Made by a program: the position numbers and the translations under genes. A stretch of 38,327 bases of DNA from Prevotella sp. (GTDB lineage Bacteria > Bacteroidota > Bacteroidia > Bacteroidales > Bacteroidaceae), in NCBI GenBank assembly GCA_024697645.1, contig JAILFH010000105.1, forward strand, positions 1 to 38,327, read 5' to 3'. The notes beneath the pieces are model-generated. The model did no database searches and had not been told where the DNA came from. It saw nothing but the letters and a program-made list of their open reading frames with translations. How positions within the stretch are numbered: the stretch's first letter is position 1; every line of letters starts with the position of its first letter. Below are positions 20,080 through 28,679 of the stretch, piece by piece.

Positions 20080-22572
20080 TTATTTTCTCAGGAGCCAATA
20101 GGCATTGTCCTTTAACTTGTTCATCAAGGCCGGAGAGAGGGTCGGGTGCGTGCTAATCCACGTGCGAACCGTTGATTTTGCCTCATCGCTCCGATGACCA
20201 CTGAGCAAACCAGAGAGCCAATCGTCGGGGAAGAAGATGTCACCCGTGCGCTGAACGTCCTCGAGCGCATTGAGGCCAGGAGCCAGATAGCGATTGCTCA
20301 GGGGCTCGCGAGTCGGGTCGTTGAGCAGAGCCAGCATGCGGCGAGCCCAAGGTTCCACGCGTCGGTTCTCGGCTTTCAGCAGGTCGTTGAACAACTGCTG
20401 CTGCACCTGTTCATCGGGATTGCAGGCACGCGAGACATAATCGAACTCGCGTCTTTCATCGTCGGTCTTGAGCCTATTGCGCTGCGTCGTGAGAATCTGC
20501 TGCCATTCAAGAGGCCGCATCAGTGCGAGATGATAGGACATCGCGGTATAATCGCGGTCGTTGAGCAGCGATTCGCTCTTCGCATTCCATATCTTATAGA
20601 GGTCGTCGACAATCGAACGAGAACGAGCAACTCCTCCCAACAGTCGCAACAACTGCTGTCGAACGCTGGGCAACGAGTGCTGGCGGGCAAGATTCATAAG
20701 GCTGTACTCGGCAAAATCGCGCTGATCGTCGCTGATGTCGGCCAATGCCCTTGCGAGATAGTTGCACACTGACGCTGCTACGAGCGGTTGTTCCTCCTGA
20801 GCCAGATAGGTGAGCAGCGTGCCGAAGAGCCACTGGGTCGTGGTGTTTCCCATGAGATAATTCTCATAGATGGTCATCAGCGCTGCCTGACGACGCACTG
20901 GGTCGTGTTCCGTCTGACAGGTAAACCCGAGGAAGAGAAGCGTGTTGTCGTCAACGGTGAAGCGGCCGTAGCCCTTACCGTTCAGATTCGGAATGACGAG
21001 CGGCTGTCGTTTTGAGGCAGTCGCTGCACCAACTGGTGGGATTGAAACACTGTCGGCCACGAGATAGAGGTCGATGTCGTCTGTACGATAACCCTCTGGC
21101 TGGCGGAGGTCCTCCGACACAACTCCCATCTCAAAACCCTGTCGCCAAGTCAGATGGCGGTGATAGGGGTCGCTCTGGCGGATGATGATTCCACCATTCT
21201 TCTGCTGCTCGTAACTGATGGTGGGCAGACCTTTCTCCTTCACCCAAGCCTCACTGAACGCTGCAACACCGTGTCCTGGGGCAGCATTGTCGAGTTCCGC
21301 AATCAGATCGTCCCAAGTCGCATTCGAATAGGCAAACTTGCGAAGATAGTTCTGAAGGCCTTTCCGCAAAGCATCTACCCCCAGCGTCATCTCCAACTGC
21401 TGCATCATGATGGGCGCCTTATGATAGATGATGTTGCCATAGAGCAGACTCGCCTGATTGAGGTTCTCCAGCGGTTGCTGAATGGGATGAGTGCCTTCGG
21501 TGCGGTCGGTCGACAGCGCTGCGGGATAATGAGCACGCAGGAACGCAAGGTCGTGATTGATATTCGGGAACTGCTCGCGTGCAATCTTGTCGGCGAGGAA
21601 ATTGGCAAAGACCTCCTTCGTCCACACATCGTCGAACCAACGCATCGTCACGAGGTCGCCAAACCACATGTGCGACGTCTCGTGGGCAATGAGATTCAGG
21701 CGATTCAGTTCCTCATCGGGCGTTGGCTGAGGGCCGAGGAAAATCCGCTGGTCAGTGAACTGAATGCACCCTGGGTGCTCCATTCCACCAAACTGGTAGC
21801 CCGGAAGCACGACGAATCCAAACTGGTCGAAGGGGTATCGGATGTTGGTGTATTGTTCCATCCAGCGCAGCGACAGCGCCACTTGGTCGAACACCGTATT
21901 GAGTTGGGCAACCTTTGCGGGGTCGGTCTCGCGATAGAGTGCCGTCAGTTCGCGGCCGTCGCGAGTGGCCTTCTGGGTCTGAAACTTACCCGCAACAAAA
22001 CTGAACAGATAAGTCGGCAGCGGCTTCTGAGTCTGATTGGTGATGCTCGTCCAGCCCTCGGGCAGATTCAGTTTCACCGAGAACTGTGCCTTCAGGTTGG
22101 GTTGGTCGAAGCAAGGGAACACCGAACGCGCATGATCGGGAACGAAGAGCGTGTAGAGATAGTCGTCGGAGCGGTTCAATGCCTTATCGCCGCTCGTACC
22201 ATTGATTTCAATGATGTTCTCGCCTTCACGCAGGAGTTTCTTCTTGATGACAACGTGTTCATCCATGAGCACCGTCTTCGCGCCCTTTCCATTCACGCCG
22301 ATGACCTTCTCCAGTTGGTCCTCAGTCCCCTGGAAGTCAATCTGAAGGTCCTCCTGCCCACTCCACGTGAAGCGAATAATCTCCGTGAAGCGAACGGGTT
22401 GGTCCTTCGTAGCGTGAATGTCGAACGTCAGCGCATAGTGAATGTCGCTTACGGTCTTTGCCCGCTCTTCAGCCAAAACTTTCGAAACACCCGGCTGCAC
22501 GTCGGCAGCACGCAAGTTGTTGCTACTCAGAACCAGCAGCAACATCCATAAAAATCGGTTCAATAGATTCAT
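20080..22572 (-). CDS. M1-family aminopeptidase
   Basis: Exported zinc aminopeptidase that trims peptides from the N-terminus. The 830 residues carry a signal peptide (1-22, ending RAAD). The substrate-recognition loop is GGMEHPG (262-268; many M1 enzymes have GxMEN). The zinc site is H297-E-T-S-H301 with E320 after the standard 18-residue gap. The N-terminal beta domain precedes the thermolysin-like core, and a helical C-terminal domain follows. All catalytic residues are intact. It lies 54 nt after a predicted outer-membrane protein gene and probably belongs to the same transcript as the metallophosphoesterase. A TAACTTCG box (22577-22584) sits almost on the ATG, so any promoter there would give a nearly leaderless mRNA. 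Confidence 0.93.
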   Translation of the reverse strand: MNLLNRFLWMLLLVLSSNNLRAADVQPGVSKVLAEERAKTVSDIHYALTFDIHATKDQPVRFTEIIRFTWSGQEDLQIDFQGTEDQLEKVIGVNGKGAKTVLMDEHVVIKKKLLREGENIIEINGTSGDKALNRSDDYLYTLFVPDHARSVFPCFDQPNLKAQFSVKLNLPEGWTSITNQTQKPLPTYLFSFVAGKFQTQKATRDGRELTALYRETDPAKVAQLNTVFDQVALSLRWMEQYTNIRYPFDQFGFVVLPGYQFGGMEHPGCIQFTDQRIFLGPQPTPDEELNRLNLIAHETSHMWFGDLVTMRWFDDVWTKEVFANFLADKIAREQFPNINHDLAFLRAHYPAALSTDRTEGTHPIQQPLENLNQASLLYGNIIYHKAPIMMQQLEMTLGVDALRKGLQNYLRKFAYSNATWDDLIAELDNAAPGHGVAAFSEAWVKEKGLPTISYEQQKNGGIIIRQSDPYHRHLTWRQGFEMGVVSEDLRQPEGYRTDDIDLYLVADSVSIPPVGAATASKRQPLVIPNLNGKGYGRFTVDDNTLLFLGFTCQTEHDPVRRQAALMTIYENYLMGNTTTQWLFGTLLTYLAQEEQPLVAASVCNYLARALADISDDQRDFAEYSLMNLARQHSLPSVRQQLLRLLGGVARSRSIVDDLYKIWNAKSESLLNDRDYTAMSYHLALMRPLEWQQILTTQRNRLKTDDERREFDYVSRACNPDEQVQQQLFNDLLKAENRRVEPWARRMLALLNDPTREPLSNRYLAPGLNALEDVQRTGDIFFPDDWLSGLLSGHRSDEAKSTVRTWISTHPTLSPALMNKLKDNAYWLLRK

Positions 22573-22626
22573 GCTGCGAAGTTACGAATAAAAGTTGAAT
22601 AATCGCAATCCTCAGCAGAAATTTTT

Positions 22627-23340
22627 CTACAATGTCTGTAATTTCACGCCTATCGAAAGACCTATCACATCTTTCAGCGGGACACTATGCCCAATGAGCA
22701 ATGTGCGCAGATAGAGGTCGCACGTGCTAACCTCATAGAAAAGCGAGATGCTGCGCGTCGCCTTACGCTTTTCGTAGGGTATCTCCAGCGTCAGACGCTG
22801 ACCAAACGCCACATTCAGACGAAATTTCGTCGACATAAATTCATAGTATTTGTCGGGATAGCGCCCAGGCTGACTCTTCCAGAACTCATGCCCATACACC
22901 GTGTTCACGTAGACGCTGGCCGTCAGCGGCTCAAAACTCCAGCCCTGCTTCCAGTTAAGGGGTGCCGAAGGCTTGTTGGCATTGGGCCAGAGCGTAATGC
23001 TCCACGGGATGAAATTCTCCTTCACGGTGGTGGTGAGTTTGCCGCGCGACGTCTGATGGGCTGGGATATAGCCAAAGAGCAAGTGAGTCTCCCATTGGCG
23101 CCGTTTGCCGTAATCCCAGCCGACGCCCAGCGAAATCATTCCCATATTGCCTGCATTCTGCATCACAAACTGCGTGGGAATCAGTGCTTCCCAATGCTTG
23201 CGGTAATAGTGCACACGCTTGTCGTAGCGGTTCTCCTGCCGCTGTTGCACGTAGATGCTGTCGGCATTCGCCTGCTCCACACTCAGCCAGCAGCCCAGCA
23301 TCACCATCAGAAATCTAATAATAAACCTGTTCTTCCTCAT
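22627..23340 (-). CDS. Predicted outer-membrane protein, unknown function
   Basis: I do not recognise this family. Starting at 23340 (MRKNRF...) it has 237 residues with a signal peptide (about 1-26, ending NADS). The rest alternates hydrophobic and polar residues with many Trp and Tyr, for example WETHLLFGYIPA and SISLFYEVSTCDLYL, consistent with a small beta-barrel. An ATG two codons upstream (23346) is also possible. A still longer frame to 23457 would overlap the upstream gene heavily and lacks a signal. The chosen start overlaps the end of the metallophosphoesterase gene by 26 bp, suggesting coupled translation. Confidence 0.65.
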   Translation of the reverse strand: MRKNRFIIRFLMVMLGCWLSVEQANADSIYVQQRQENRYDKRVHYYRKHWEALIPTQFVMQNAGNMGMISLGVGWDYGKRRQWETHLLFGYIPAHQTSRGKLTTTVKENFIPWSITLWPNANKPSAPLNWKQGWSFEPLTASVYVNTVYGHEFWKSQPGRYPDKYYEFMSTKFRLNVAFGQRLTLEIPYEKRKATRSISLFYEVSTCDLYLRTLLIGHSVPLKDVIGLSIGVKLQTL

Positions 23341-24124
23341 AGCCATCAGGTTTAATCGTGAATATTCTGAAATTGCGATGCTCCGCGCAGTCGATTCCGT
23401 AGAACAGAAGCCCATCGCCGTAGATATCGAGCACTTTGTCGGTGTGATTGTGGCCATAGATGCAGCACATCAGACCCGGGAACTCATTGAGATAGCCGTG
23501 AAAAGCCTTCACCACATTGTTGTTGAACTGGTCGCTATAGGGCGGCGCATGCATAATCATCAGCGTATGGTCGAAGTCGGCCGAGTCCTCCACCATCTCC
23601 TCTTCAAGGAAGTCGAAGTTAGGAACTGCCGCCAGATAGTCGTACTCTGTGGCGTTCGTGTTCAGGCAGACGAACTTCGTCCTTGCGACGATGAAAGAGA
23701 AGTCCATCTCACCAAACATCGTCATGTAGGCCTGATTGCCTGTTCCGAGAAAATCGTGGTTGCCGATGAGCGCGACGTAGGGATAGCGCAGATCGCTGAG
23801 AATGTCGCGAATCCACTCATATTCCTTCGACGTGCCCGTATCGGTCAGGTCACCGCAATGCACCACGAAGTCGATATCCTGCCGTTCGTTGAGCGCCTTC
23901 ACCTCGTCCTTCGTCTCCTGATACCAGCAGTGGGTGTCGCTGATGAAAGCCACACGAACGGTGTCACGATCGCCAAACTGACGCTCTATTTCTGCAATCT
24001 GGTGGGCATTGATGTTGCGTTCGCCTTTGAAGTTCACATCATAAGGATGGGAGTCGAAGACATCTCCACACGAAACACAAGCCAATAGAACCAAACCAAC
24101 ACTTAAATATTGAAGTATTTTCAT
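23315..24124 (-). CDS. Lipoprotein metallophosphoesterase
   Basis: Calcineurin-like two-metal phosphoesterase, probably attached to a membrane by lipid. The 269 residues start with a lipoprotein signal (candidate Cys16 or Cys19 in LLACVSCG). The metal-site motifs appear in order: FISDTH (D63, H65), GDLTD (D92), GNHD (N122, H123), MHAPP (H192) and GHNH (H225, H227). All expected ligands are present. The substrate (nucleotide, phosphosugar, phospholipid) cannot be told. It is the first gene of a probable four-gene minus-strand unit and has a -7 box TACTTTTG at 24133-24140, very close to the ATG. Confidence 0.87.
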   Translation of the reverse strand: MKILQYLSVGLVLLACVSCGDVFDSHPYDVNFKGERNINAHQIAEIERQFGDRDTVRVAFISDTHCWYQETKDEVKALNERQDIDFVVHCGDLTDTGTSKEYEWIRDILSDLRYPYVALIGNHDFLGTGNQAYMTMFGEMDFSFIVARTKFVCLNTNATEYDYLAAVPNFDFLEEEMVEDSADFDHTLMIMHAPPYSDQFNNNVVKAFHGYLNEFPGLMCCIYGHNHTDKVLDIYGDGLLFYGIDCAEHRNFRIFTIKPDGYEEEQVYY

Positions 24125-24132
24125 TCTGGCTG

Positions 24133-24140
24133 CAAAAGTA
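24133..24140 (-). promoter_or_regulatory. Promoter -7 box of the metallophosphoesterase gene
   Basis: Minus-strand TACTTTTG is a perfect -7 match ending 8 bases before the ATG, which predicts a very short or absent leader. No clear -33 element is visible. Confidence 0.5.
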
Positions 24141-24371
24141 CAACAATTTGTTCAGTTCATCGCTCGCAAAATGTCGCCAAAAATGTCCCAATTTGGACAA
24201 TCCAATTGCGAAAACTCTATTTAATCCGAATTCCTTACATAAATTAGGGAAATCTAAGACAACTAAAATGTTGAGAAATGTTGAGATTTGAGCGTATCAC
24301 GTCGGACTCCGAACTTGTTCGTCTGAGCACTGACAGAGCACAAGAAGCCAAGGGGGGGCAGTTGCGCCCTA

Positions 24372-24410
24372 CGAGGACAAGTTCCGCCGTTGGCGGGCGT
24401 TAGAAAACAA
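24372..24410. repeat. Left arm of a 39-bp inverted repeat (partner 27476-27514)
   Basis: This 39-bp segment reappears as its reverse complement at 27476-27514 with a single mismatch. Its core is the hairpin CCGCC-GTT-GGCGG. The two arms bracket the galactanase-like and OmpA-lipoprotein genes. Confidence 0.85.
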
Positions 24411-24626
24411 GAAAAAACAAAAGAAAACAAAAGAAAACATGGGCGCTTTCAGCGCATATTTTTTAAGGCATAAAAACAAGGAGTCCAAACAACAGTCTGC
24501 TTTAATTGATACAATCAAGCGAAGTTCGGGATTCCAAAGTTGAATATTGTTATCGTTTCGAAAGGAAGTGAGATTATTTTAGAGGAGGTAGGGAGTTTTC
24601 AGGGAGTCTATGGGTATTCTCTTGCC

Positions 24627-24748
24627 CCTTGCTCCTTGCCCCTTGCCCCTTAAATATCCCTTGCTCTTATAACTTTCTTTGCTTTTATAACCACCCTTGC
24701 TCCTTGCTCCTCGCCCCTTAAATATCCCTTGCTCTTAAAACTTCTCTT
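24627..24748. repeat. 68-bp tandem duplication of CCTTGCTCC-type sequence
   Basis: The block starting CCTTGCTCCTTG and running through CCCCTTAAATATCCC and CTTGCTCTTA starts at 24627 and again at 24695, a 68-base offset (for example GCCCCTTAAATATCCC at 24645 and 24713). A related sequence in inverted orientation (AAGGAGCAAGGGGCAAGGAG) lies at about 26955-26988. Confidence 0.75.
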
Positions 24749-24790
24749 ACATCTCCCCACACCCCTTCCCATCAAAAAAAGACAATTCTT

Positions 24791-24822
24791 TTTGTTCTGC
24801 ACCCGTTTTTTTTGTAACTTTG
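24791..24822 (+). promoter_or_regulatory. Full promoter of the galactanase-like gene
   Basis: TTTG (24791-24794), 20 bases, then TAACTTTG (24815-24822): an ideal Bacteroidetes -33/-7 pair. Transcription would start near 24828, giving a leader of about 20 nt. Confidence 0.8.
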
Positions 24823-24847
24823 CACGTGACAAACCAATAACATCGAC

Positions 24848-25864
24848 ATGAAACAAACTTTCTTAACTACAATCATGCTGTTCTGCCTCACAGCCATCTG
24901 TTGGGCAGAAGGCAACAACACGCAAGTGGAAACATCGAGCACGTCGGATGCGTGGACAGAGATTCGCAACGGCGAACTCTGGATTGACACCGACGGCAAC
25001 TCCGTACAGGCTCATGCGCCTGGATTCCTGAAGATGGGCGACACTTGGTTCATGGTGGGCGAAGACCGCGGCCACTCGTGGAATCCTGATGTGAACCTCT
25101 ATTCTTCGAAGGACCTGCAGCACTGGACCTTCATTCGCAAAATCATCGAGAACGGCGTCACCTCGCCCGACCTGGGTCGTCGCCGCATGATTGAGCGAGC
25201 CAAACTGCTCTACAATGAGAAAACGCAGAAATTCGTGGTGTGGTGCCACTGGGAATCGCGCAACTACGGCGCTTCCGAGGCTGCCTGCTTCGAGAGCGAC
25301 TCCATCGACGGCACCTACCGACTCGTGTGGTCGGGTCGCCCAATGGGCATCAAGAGCCGCGACTGCAACGTCTTCGTGGATGACGACGGCACCGCCTACT
25401 TCATTTCCACCACAGAGGAGAACACCAATCTGGGACTCTTCCGCCTCTCCGACGACTACCTGACACCCGTCAGCCACACACCGCTCTTCGAAGGCGACCG
25501 CCGCGAGGCTCCCGCGATTGTTCGCATTGGCGACACCTACTTCATGTTCAATTCCGCTTGTTCGGGTTGGAGGCCCAATCAGTGCAAGATGTCCTACACG
25601 AAGGACCTCACGACGGGCTGGATTCCACTGCGAAACATCGGCGACGAGGTGGCCTATCGCACACAGGCAGCCGCCATTCTCACCATCAAGGGCTCGAAGC
25701 AGACCACCTATCTCTATGTGGGCGACCGATGGATGGACCCCGATCTGCCCCGCTCGAAGACCATCATCTTCCCCATCACGTTCAACGGCACCGACTGCGA
25801 GTTCCACTACATGGAACGCTTCGAAATCAACTATGCTACGGGCGAATGGCGCGAGGTGAAATAA
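24848..25864 (+). CDS. GH43 protein, exo-beta-1,3-galactanase-like
   Basis: Exported 338-residue single-domain protein with a signal peptide (1-20, ending CWA). The five-bladed GH43 fold shows in VQAHAPGFLKMGDTWFMVGE (53-72), ERAKLLYNEKTQKFVVW (116-132), SRDCNVFVDDDGTAYF (170-185) and REAPAIVRIGDTYFMF (219-234). These match the GH43 branch that includes exo-beta-1,3-galactanases, whose first blade reads QAHGGG rather than carrying the usual catalytic Asp. Here Q54/H56 occupy that place, while D172 and E220 are the likely pKa-setting and acid residues. A substrate such as arabinogalactan side chains is inference. Codon use is more GC-rich than the flanking spacers. The promoter is excellent (24791-24822). 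Confidence 0.75.
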   Translation: MKQTFLTTIMLFCLTAICWAEGNNTQVETSSTSDAWTEIRNGELWIDTDGNSVQAHAPGFLKMGDTWFMVGEDRGHSWNPDVNLYSSKDLQHWTFIRKIIENGVTSPDLGRRRMIERAKLLYNEKTQKFVVWCHWESRNYGASEAACFESDSIDGTYRLVWSGRPMGIKSRDCNVFVDDDGTAYFISTTEENTNLGLFRLSDDYLTPVSHTPLFEGDRREAPAIVRIGDTYFMFNSACSGWRPNQCKMSYTKDLTTGWIPLRNIGDEVAYRTQAAAILTIKGSKQTTYLYVGDRWMDPDLPRSKTIIFPITFNGTDCEFHYMERFEINYATGEWREVK

Positions 25865-25984
25865 ACCGTCAGAATACGCTTTGATGGGCGCTGAGAACGC
25901 AAAATGAAAGTTGTAAACCGTTAAAAATCAATAACCAGAGGCAACTTTTCGCATTGAGATTCGTCTTATTTAATGTGAAAGCCG

Positions 25985-25992
25985 TATATTTG
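25985..25992 (+). promoter_or_regulatory. Promoter -7 box of the OmpA-lipoprotein gene
   Basis: TATATTTG is a perfect -7 match, with TTCG (25960-25963) 21 bases upstream as a weak -33. It predicts a leader of about 45 nt. Confidence 0.6.
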
Positions 25993-26042
25993 CGGCACAA
26001 TCGATGGCTAAGAAGCCAAAAATGTGAAACTTTTAAACCAAG

Positions 26043-26903
26043 ATGAATATGAAAAAAACAACGATTCTATTTGCCGCAGCAGCATGTCTGCTCGCAACGA
26101 GTTGCGCCAGCAAGAAAGACCTGGTGAACTGTCAGACTGAAAACCGCGAACTGCAGTCGAGTTATTCCGCTGCCAAGGAGCAACTCGCTGGTGCCAATGC
26201 CCGTGTAACCTCGCTCGAGGAGCAACTGGCTGCACAGAAGCAGGCGCTGGCCGACCAGAAGGCAGCATACGCTCGCTTGCAGAAGACACTCGACCAAAGC
26301 GTTGCCAATGCTTCGCAGAACAATATCTCTATCGACAAACTGGTCGACCAGATCAATGAGTCTAACCAGTACATCCGCCACCTCGTAGAGGTGAAGTCGA
26401 AGAGCGACTCACTGAACATGGTGCTCACCAACAACCTCACCCGCTCTCTCTCGAAGGAAGAGCTGAAGGAGGTCGACGTACAGGTGCTGCAGGGTGTTGT
26501 CTACATCTCGCTGGCCGACAATATGCTCTACAAGAGCGGTAGCTACGAGATCAACGAACGCGCCGAGGAGACCCTGTCGAAGATTGCAAAGATCATCATG
26601 GACTACAAGGACTACGACGTGCTCATCGAGGGTAACACCGACGACGTGCCCATCTCTCGCGAGAACATTCGTAACAACTGGGACCTCTCTTGTCTGCGTG
26701 CTTCCAGCGTTGTTCAGTATCTGCAGAACCACTATGGTGTTGACCCGAAGCGTCTGACCGCAGGTGGTCGCGGTGAGTACAACCCCATCGCTACCAACGA
26801 CACCGAACTGGGTAAGCAGCGCAACCGCCGCACTCAGATCATCATCACGCCGAAACTCGACGAGTTCATGGACCTCATCGACAAGGCTCCCGATGAAGAC
26901 TAA
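26043..26903 (+). CDS. OmpA-domain lipoprotein
   Basis: A 286-residue protein predicted to sit in the outer membrane and bind peptidoglycan. The lipoprotein signal ends at C21 (LLATSC). If translation starts at the second Met (MKKTT), the protein is two residues shorter. Residues 28-130 are Gln/Ala/Leu-rich and form a long coiled coil (EEQLAAQKQALADQKAAYA). The OmpA/MotB domain (about 170-275) contains NNWDLSCLRASSVVQYL, matching the NxxLSxxRAxxV signature, and NRRTQIII. A monocistronic unit: its own promoter at 25985, and a strong plus-strand terminator at 27067-27129. Confidence 0.92.
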   Translation: MNMKKTTILFAAAACLLATSCASKKDLVNCQTENRELQSSYSAAKEQLAGANARVTSLEEQLAAQKQALADQKAAYARLQKTLDQSVANASQNNISIDKLVDQINESNQYIRHLVEVKSKSDSLNMVLTNNLTRSLSKEELKEVDVQVLQGVVYISLADNMLYKSGSYEINERAEETLSKIAKIIMDYKDYDVLIEGNTDDVPISRENIRNNWDLSCLRASSVVQYLQNHYGVDPKRLTAGGRGEYNPIATNDTELGKQRNRRTQIIITPKLDEFMDLIDKAPDED

Positions 26904-26909
26904 AGGAAA

Positions 26910-26990
26910 AAGTAAAAGAGTAAAAAGGTAAAAGAGTAAAAGGTAAAAGACTTTTAAGGGACAAGGAGCAAGGGGCAAGGAGCAAGAGAT
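26910..26990. repeat. Low-complexity GTAAAAG run and GGGGCAAGGAGCAA block
   Basis: Just after the OmpA-lipoprotein stop, GTAAAAG-type words repeat to 26949, followed by AAGGAGCAAGGGGCAAGGAG (about 26959-26978). The latter is the inverted counterpart of the CCTTGCTCC repeats at 24627-24748. Confidence 0.65.
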
Positions 26991-27066
26991 TACTTTAAGC
27001 CTCTCCCAATTACCCCGTGCATCCCTAAACATTTCTCAAACTTTTGAAACTTTACCAATAACAACT

Positions 27067-27129
27067 AAGGAATCACGAACTTCGCTGGATTGCAGCAAAT
27101 AAAGCAGTCGGTGGAGTTCGTGGTTCCTT
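27067..27129 (+). terminator. Terminator of the OmpA-lipoprotein gene
   Basis: AAGGAATCACGAACT (27067-27081) pairs with AGTTCGTGGTTCCTT (27115-27129). The only non-Watson-Crick position is a U-G pair in plus-strand RNA, and TTTATTATT follows. The loop is 33 nt. The wobble fixes the direction as plus. Confidence 0.7.
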
Positions 27130-27302
27130 TTATTATTCCCAACCATTTCAGTTTTATGCACAGTTGTAAGCGATTTCATTTTATGGTCAATTTTTGTTGA
27201 TCTCAATAAAAACATAGCCTTTCATTTTAGTATAAAGTGAAAAAACTAATCTCTCAACTTTAAACTATTAACTATCAACTTTCAACTACAAATAATGCTT
27301 TT

Positions 27303-27617
27303 GCCCATTCAGGGCGACCTCCTGTTGTTACTGCTCACACCCAGGGCGTTGCCCATGGACTAAGTGCGTTCTGGGCTTTCAGCCCGCTTATTAGTTACCT
27401 ATCACCTTACTTTGTATAAGCCCCTTTGGCTTAGGCCGCTTCCCCGATTAACGGGGAACGCTCAAATGTTTTCTTTTGTTTTCTAACGCCCGCCAACGGC
27501 GGAACATGTCCTCGTTTAAATTCTGAACCTTTCTTTACTTTCTCAACTTTTCTCAACAGAGCGTAACTGAAGCCCCTTCGGCTTAAGCCGCTTCCCCGAT
27601 TAACGGGGAACGCTCAA
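27303..27617. repeat. Island of consecutive mini-hairpins with a duplicated module
   Basis: At least six tiny perfect stem-loops follow one another: GCCC/GGGC (27303-27315), GGGC-GTT-GCCC (27344-27354), GGGCT-TTC-AGCCC (27373-27385), AAGCC/GGCTT (27418-27432), TTCCCCG/CGGGGAA (27440-27458) and CCGCC-AAC-GGCGG (27490-27502). The AAGCC plus TTCCCCG pair recurs at 27570-27617, exactly 152 bases on. This resembles a REP/BIME-type mosaic. No coding potential is seen. Confidence 0.8.
27476..27514. repeat. Right arm of the 39-bp inverted repeat
   Basis: Reverse complement of 24372-24410, 38 of 39 positions identical. It lies inside the mini-hairpin island. Confidence 0.85.
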
Positions 27618-27770
27618 ACTTTGTTACTCTGTTACCTTGTTACTTTGGAAATGTCTATTTCGACCACAAACCGCGAGCAAATTGTTCGATTCTTCCAAAG
27701 ATCTTCTCTTCCGTGACTGTTTTTGGTGATTTTTATGTCAAAAATGAATACAGGTTTCAATAATTTTTGT

Positions 27771-27778
27771 TATATTTG
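27771..27778 (+). promoter_or_regulatory. Promoter -7 box of the small beta-barrel gene
   Basis: TATATTTG is a perfect -7 match. A leader of about 70 nt precedes the ATG at 27855. No good -33 TTTG is seen at the expected distance. Confidence 0.55.
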
Positions 27779-27854
27779 CGGCGTAGTTAGCAATATTTGC
27801 GAAACTCCCCAAGTGATAGAAAACTTATTGTTTAACATTTAAACCATAAACAAC

Positions 27855-28466
27855 ATGAAAAAACTTTTATTTCTCGCATCAATGATGATGTTGTCGCTGG
27901 GCGCATTTGCACAGCACGCACCCGGAACCGTCTCCATTCAGCCGAAAGTGGGACTCAACATTGCAAACCTGACTGACATCGACGACGCTGATCCCCGTCT
28001 GGGACTCGCTGTCGGTGCTGAACTCGAATACCAAGTGACTGATATGGTTAGCCTCTCTGCTGGCGCACTCTACTCCATGCAGGGCTGCAAGACGAAGAGC
28101 GGTATCAGCATCTTTGGCTTTGACCTTAGTACCAAGAGCACTACGAAACTCGACTATCTGAACATCCCCATCATGGCCAATGTCTACATCACCGACGGCC
28201 TCGCAGTGAAGATTGGTCTGCAGCCAGGTGTTAATCTGTCAGCAAAGGCAAAGGTTTCTGGCTCTGTAGAAGGCTATTCAGGCGACTCTGAAGAAGACAT
28301 CGACGGTGTGAAGTCGTTCGATCTCGCCCTGCCTATCGGTGTTTCTTACGAGATTAACAACATCGTTCTCGATGCTCGCTACAACTTCGGTCTGACAAAG
28401 GTGGACGAGGCTGACTGCAAGCACAGCGTTTTCCAGATCACACTGGGCTACAAGTTCGCTATGTAA
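27855..28466 (+). CDS. Small outer-membrane beta-barrel protein (PorT-like family)
   Basis: A 203-residue exported protein with a signal peptide (1-19, ending AFAQ). The mature part shows alternating strands typical of the eight-stranded beta-barrel family widespread in Bacteroidetes: IQPKVGLNIANLTD, GAELEYQVTDMVSLSAGALY, YLNIPIMANVYITDGLAVKIGLQPGV, ALPIGVSYEINNIVLDARYNFGL and the closing VFQITLGYKFAM with a C-terminal aromatic belt. Two Cys residues (in QGCKT and ADCKH) may pair. It has its own promoter. No specific function can be assigned. Confidence 0.85.
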   Translation: MKKLLFLASMMMLSLGAFAQHAPGTVSIQPKVGLNIANLTDIDDADPRLGLAVGAELEYQVTDMVSLSAGALYSMQGCKTKSGISIFGFDLSTKSTTKLDYLNIPIMANVYITDGLAVKIGLQPGVNLSAKAKVSGSVEGYSGDSEEDIDGVKSFDLALPIGVSYEINNIVLDARYNFGLTKVDEADCKHSVFQITLGYKFAM

Positions 28467-28597
28467 TTCCCCCACCCTATAGTTGCCCAATCCAAACAAT
28501 AGAGCGACTGCAAAGAAGAAAAACTGATAAGGTTCGTCTGGATTTCGTGTCTGGGCGAACTTTTTTCGTAGATAATACACGAATAGTTCCACAGGTT

Positions 28598-28671
28598 GAG
28601 ACGGTGAACAAATCGTTCACCGTCGGTGGTTGCACTCTGAAATCAGATTCCAAATTAAGGCAAGTGGTTTG
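28598..28671. repeat. Dispersed palindromic element, copy 1
   Basis: GACGGTGAAC-AAATC-GTTCACCGTC (28600-28624) is a perfect 10-bp stem with a 5-nt loop. It is followed by about 45 bases that also resemble the element at 37774-37850. A third, more diverged copy is at 37469-37545. It lies 130 bp after the beta-barrel gene and could also serve as its terminator. Confidence 0.8.
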
Positions 28672-28679
28672 TTCACGTA

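Larger units (their letters stand above)
24141..24790. other. Repeat-rich intergenic region between divergent genes
   Basis: No gene is supported. It contains one arm of a long-distance inverted repeat (24372-24410), the mini-hairpins GGGC/GCCC, CCGCC-GTT-GGCGG (24384-24396) and GCGCT-TTC-AGCGC (24443-24455, followed by ATATTTTTT), A-rich GAAAACAAAA runs, and a 68-bp tandem duplication (24627-24748). Confidence 0.65.

Noticed and set aside
24650..24856. Minus-strand open frame over the CCTTGCTCC repeats
   Set aside because: It consists of the low-complexity duplication and runs into the promoter of the divergent gene.
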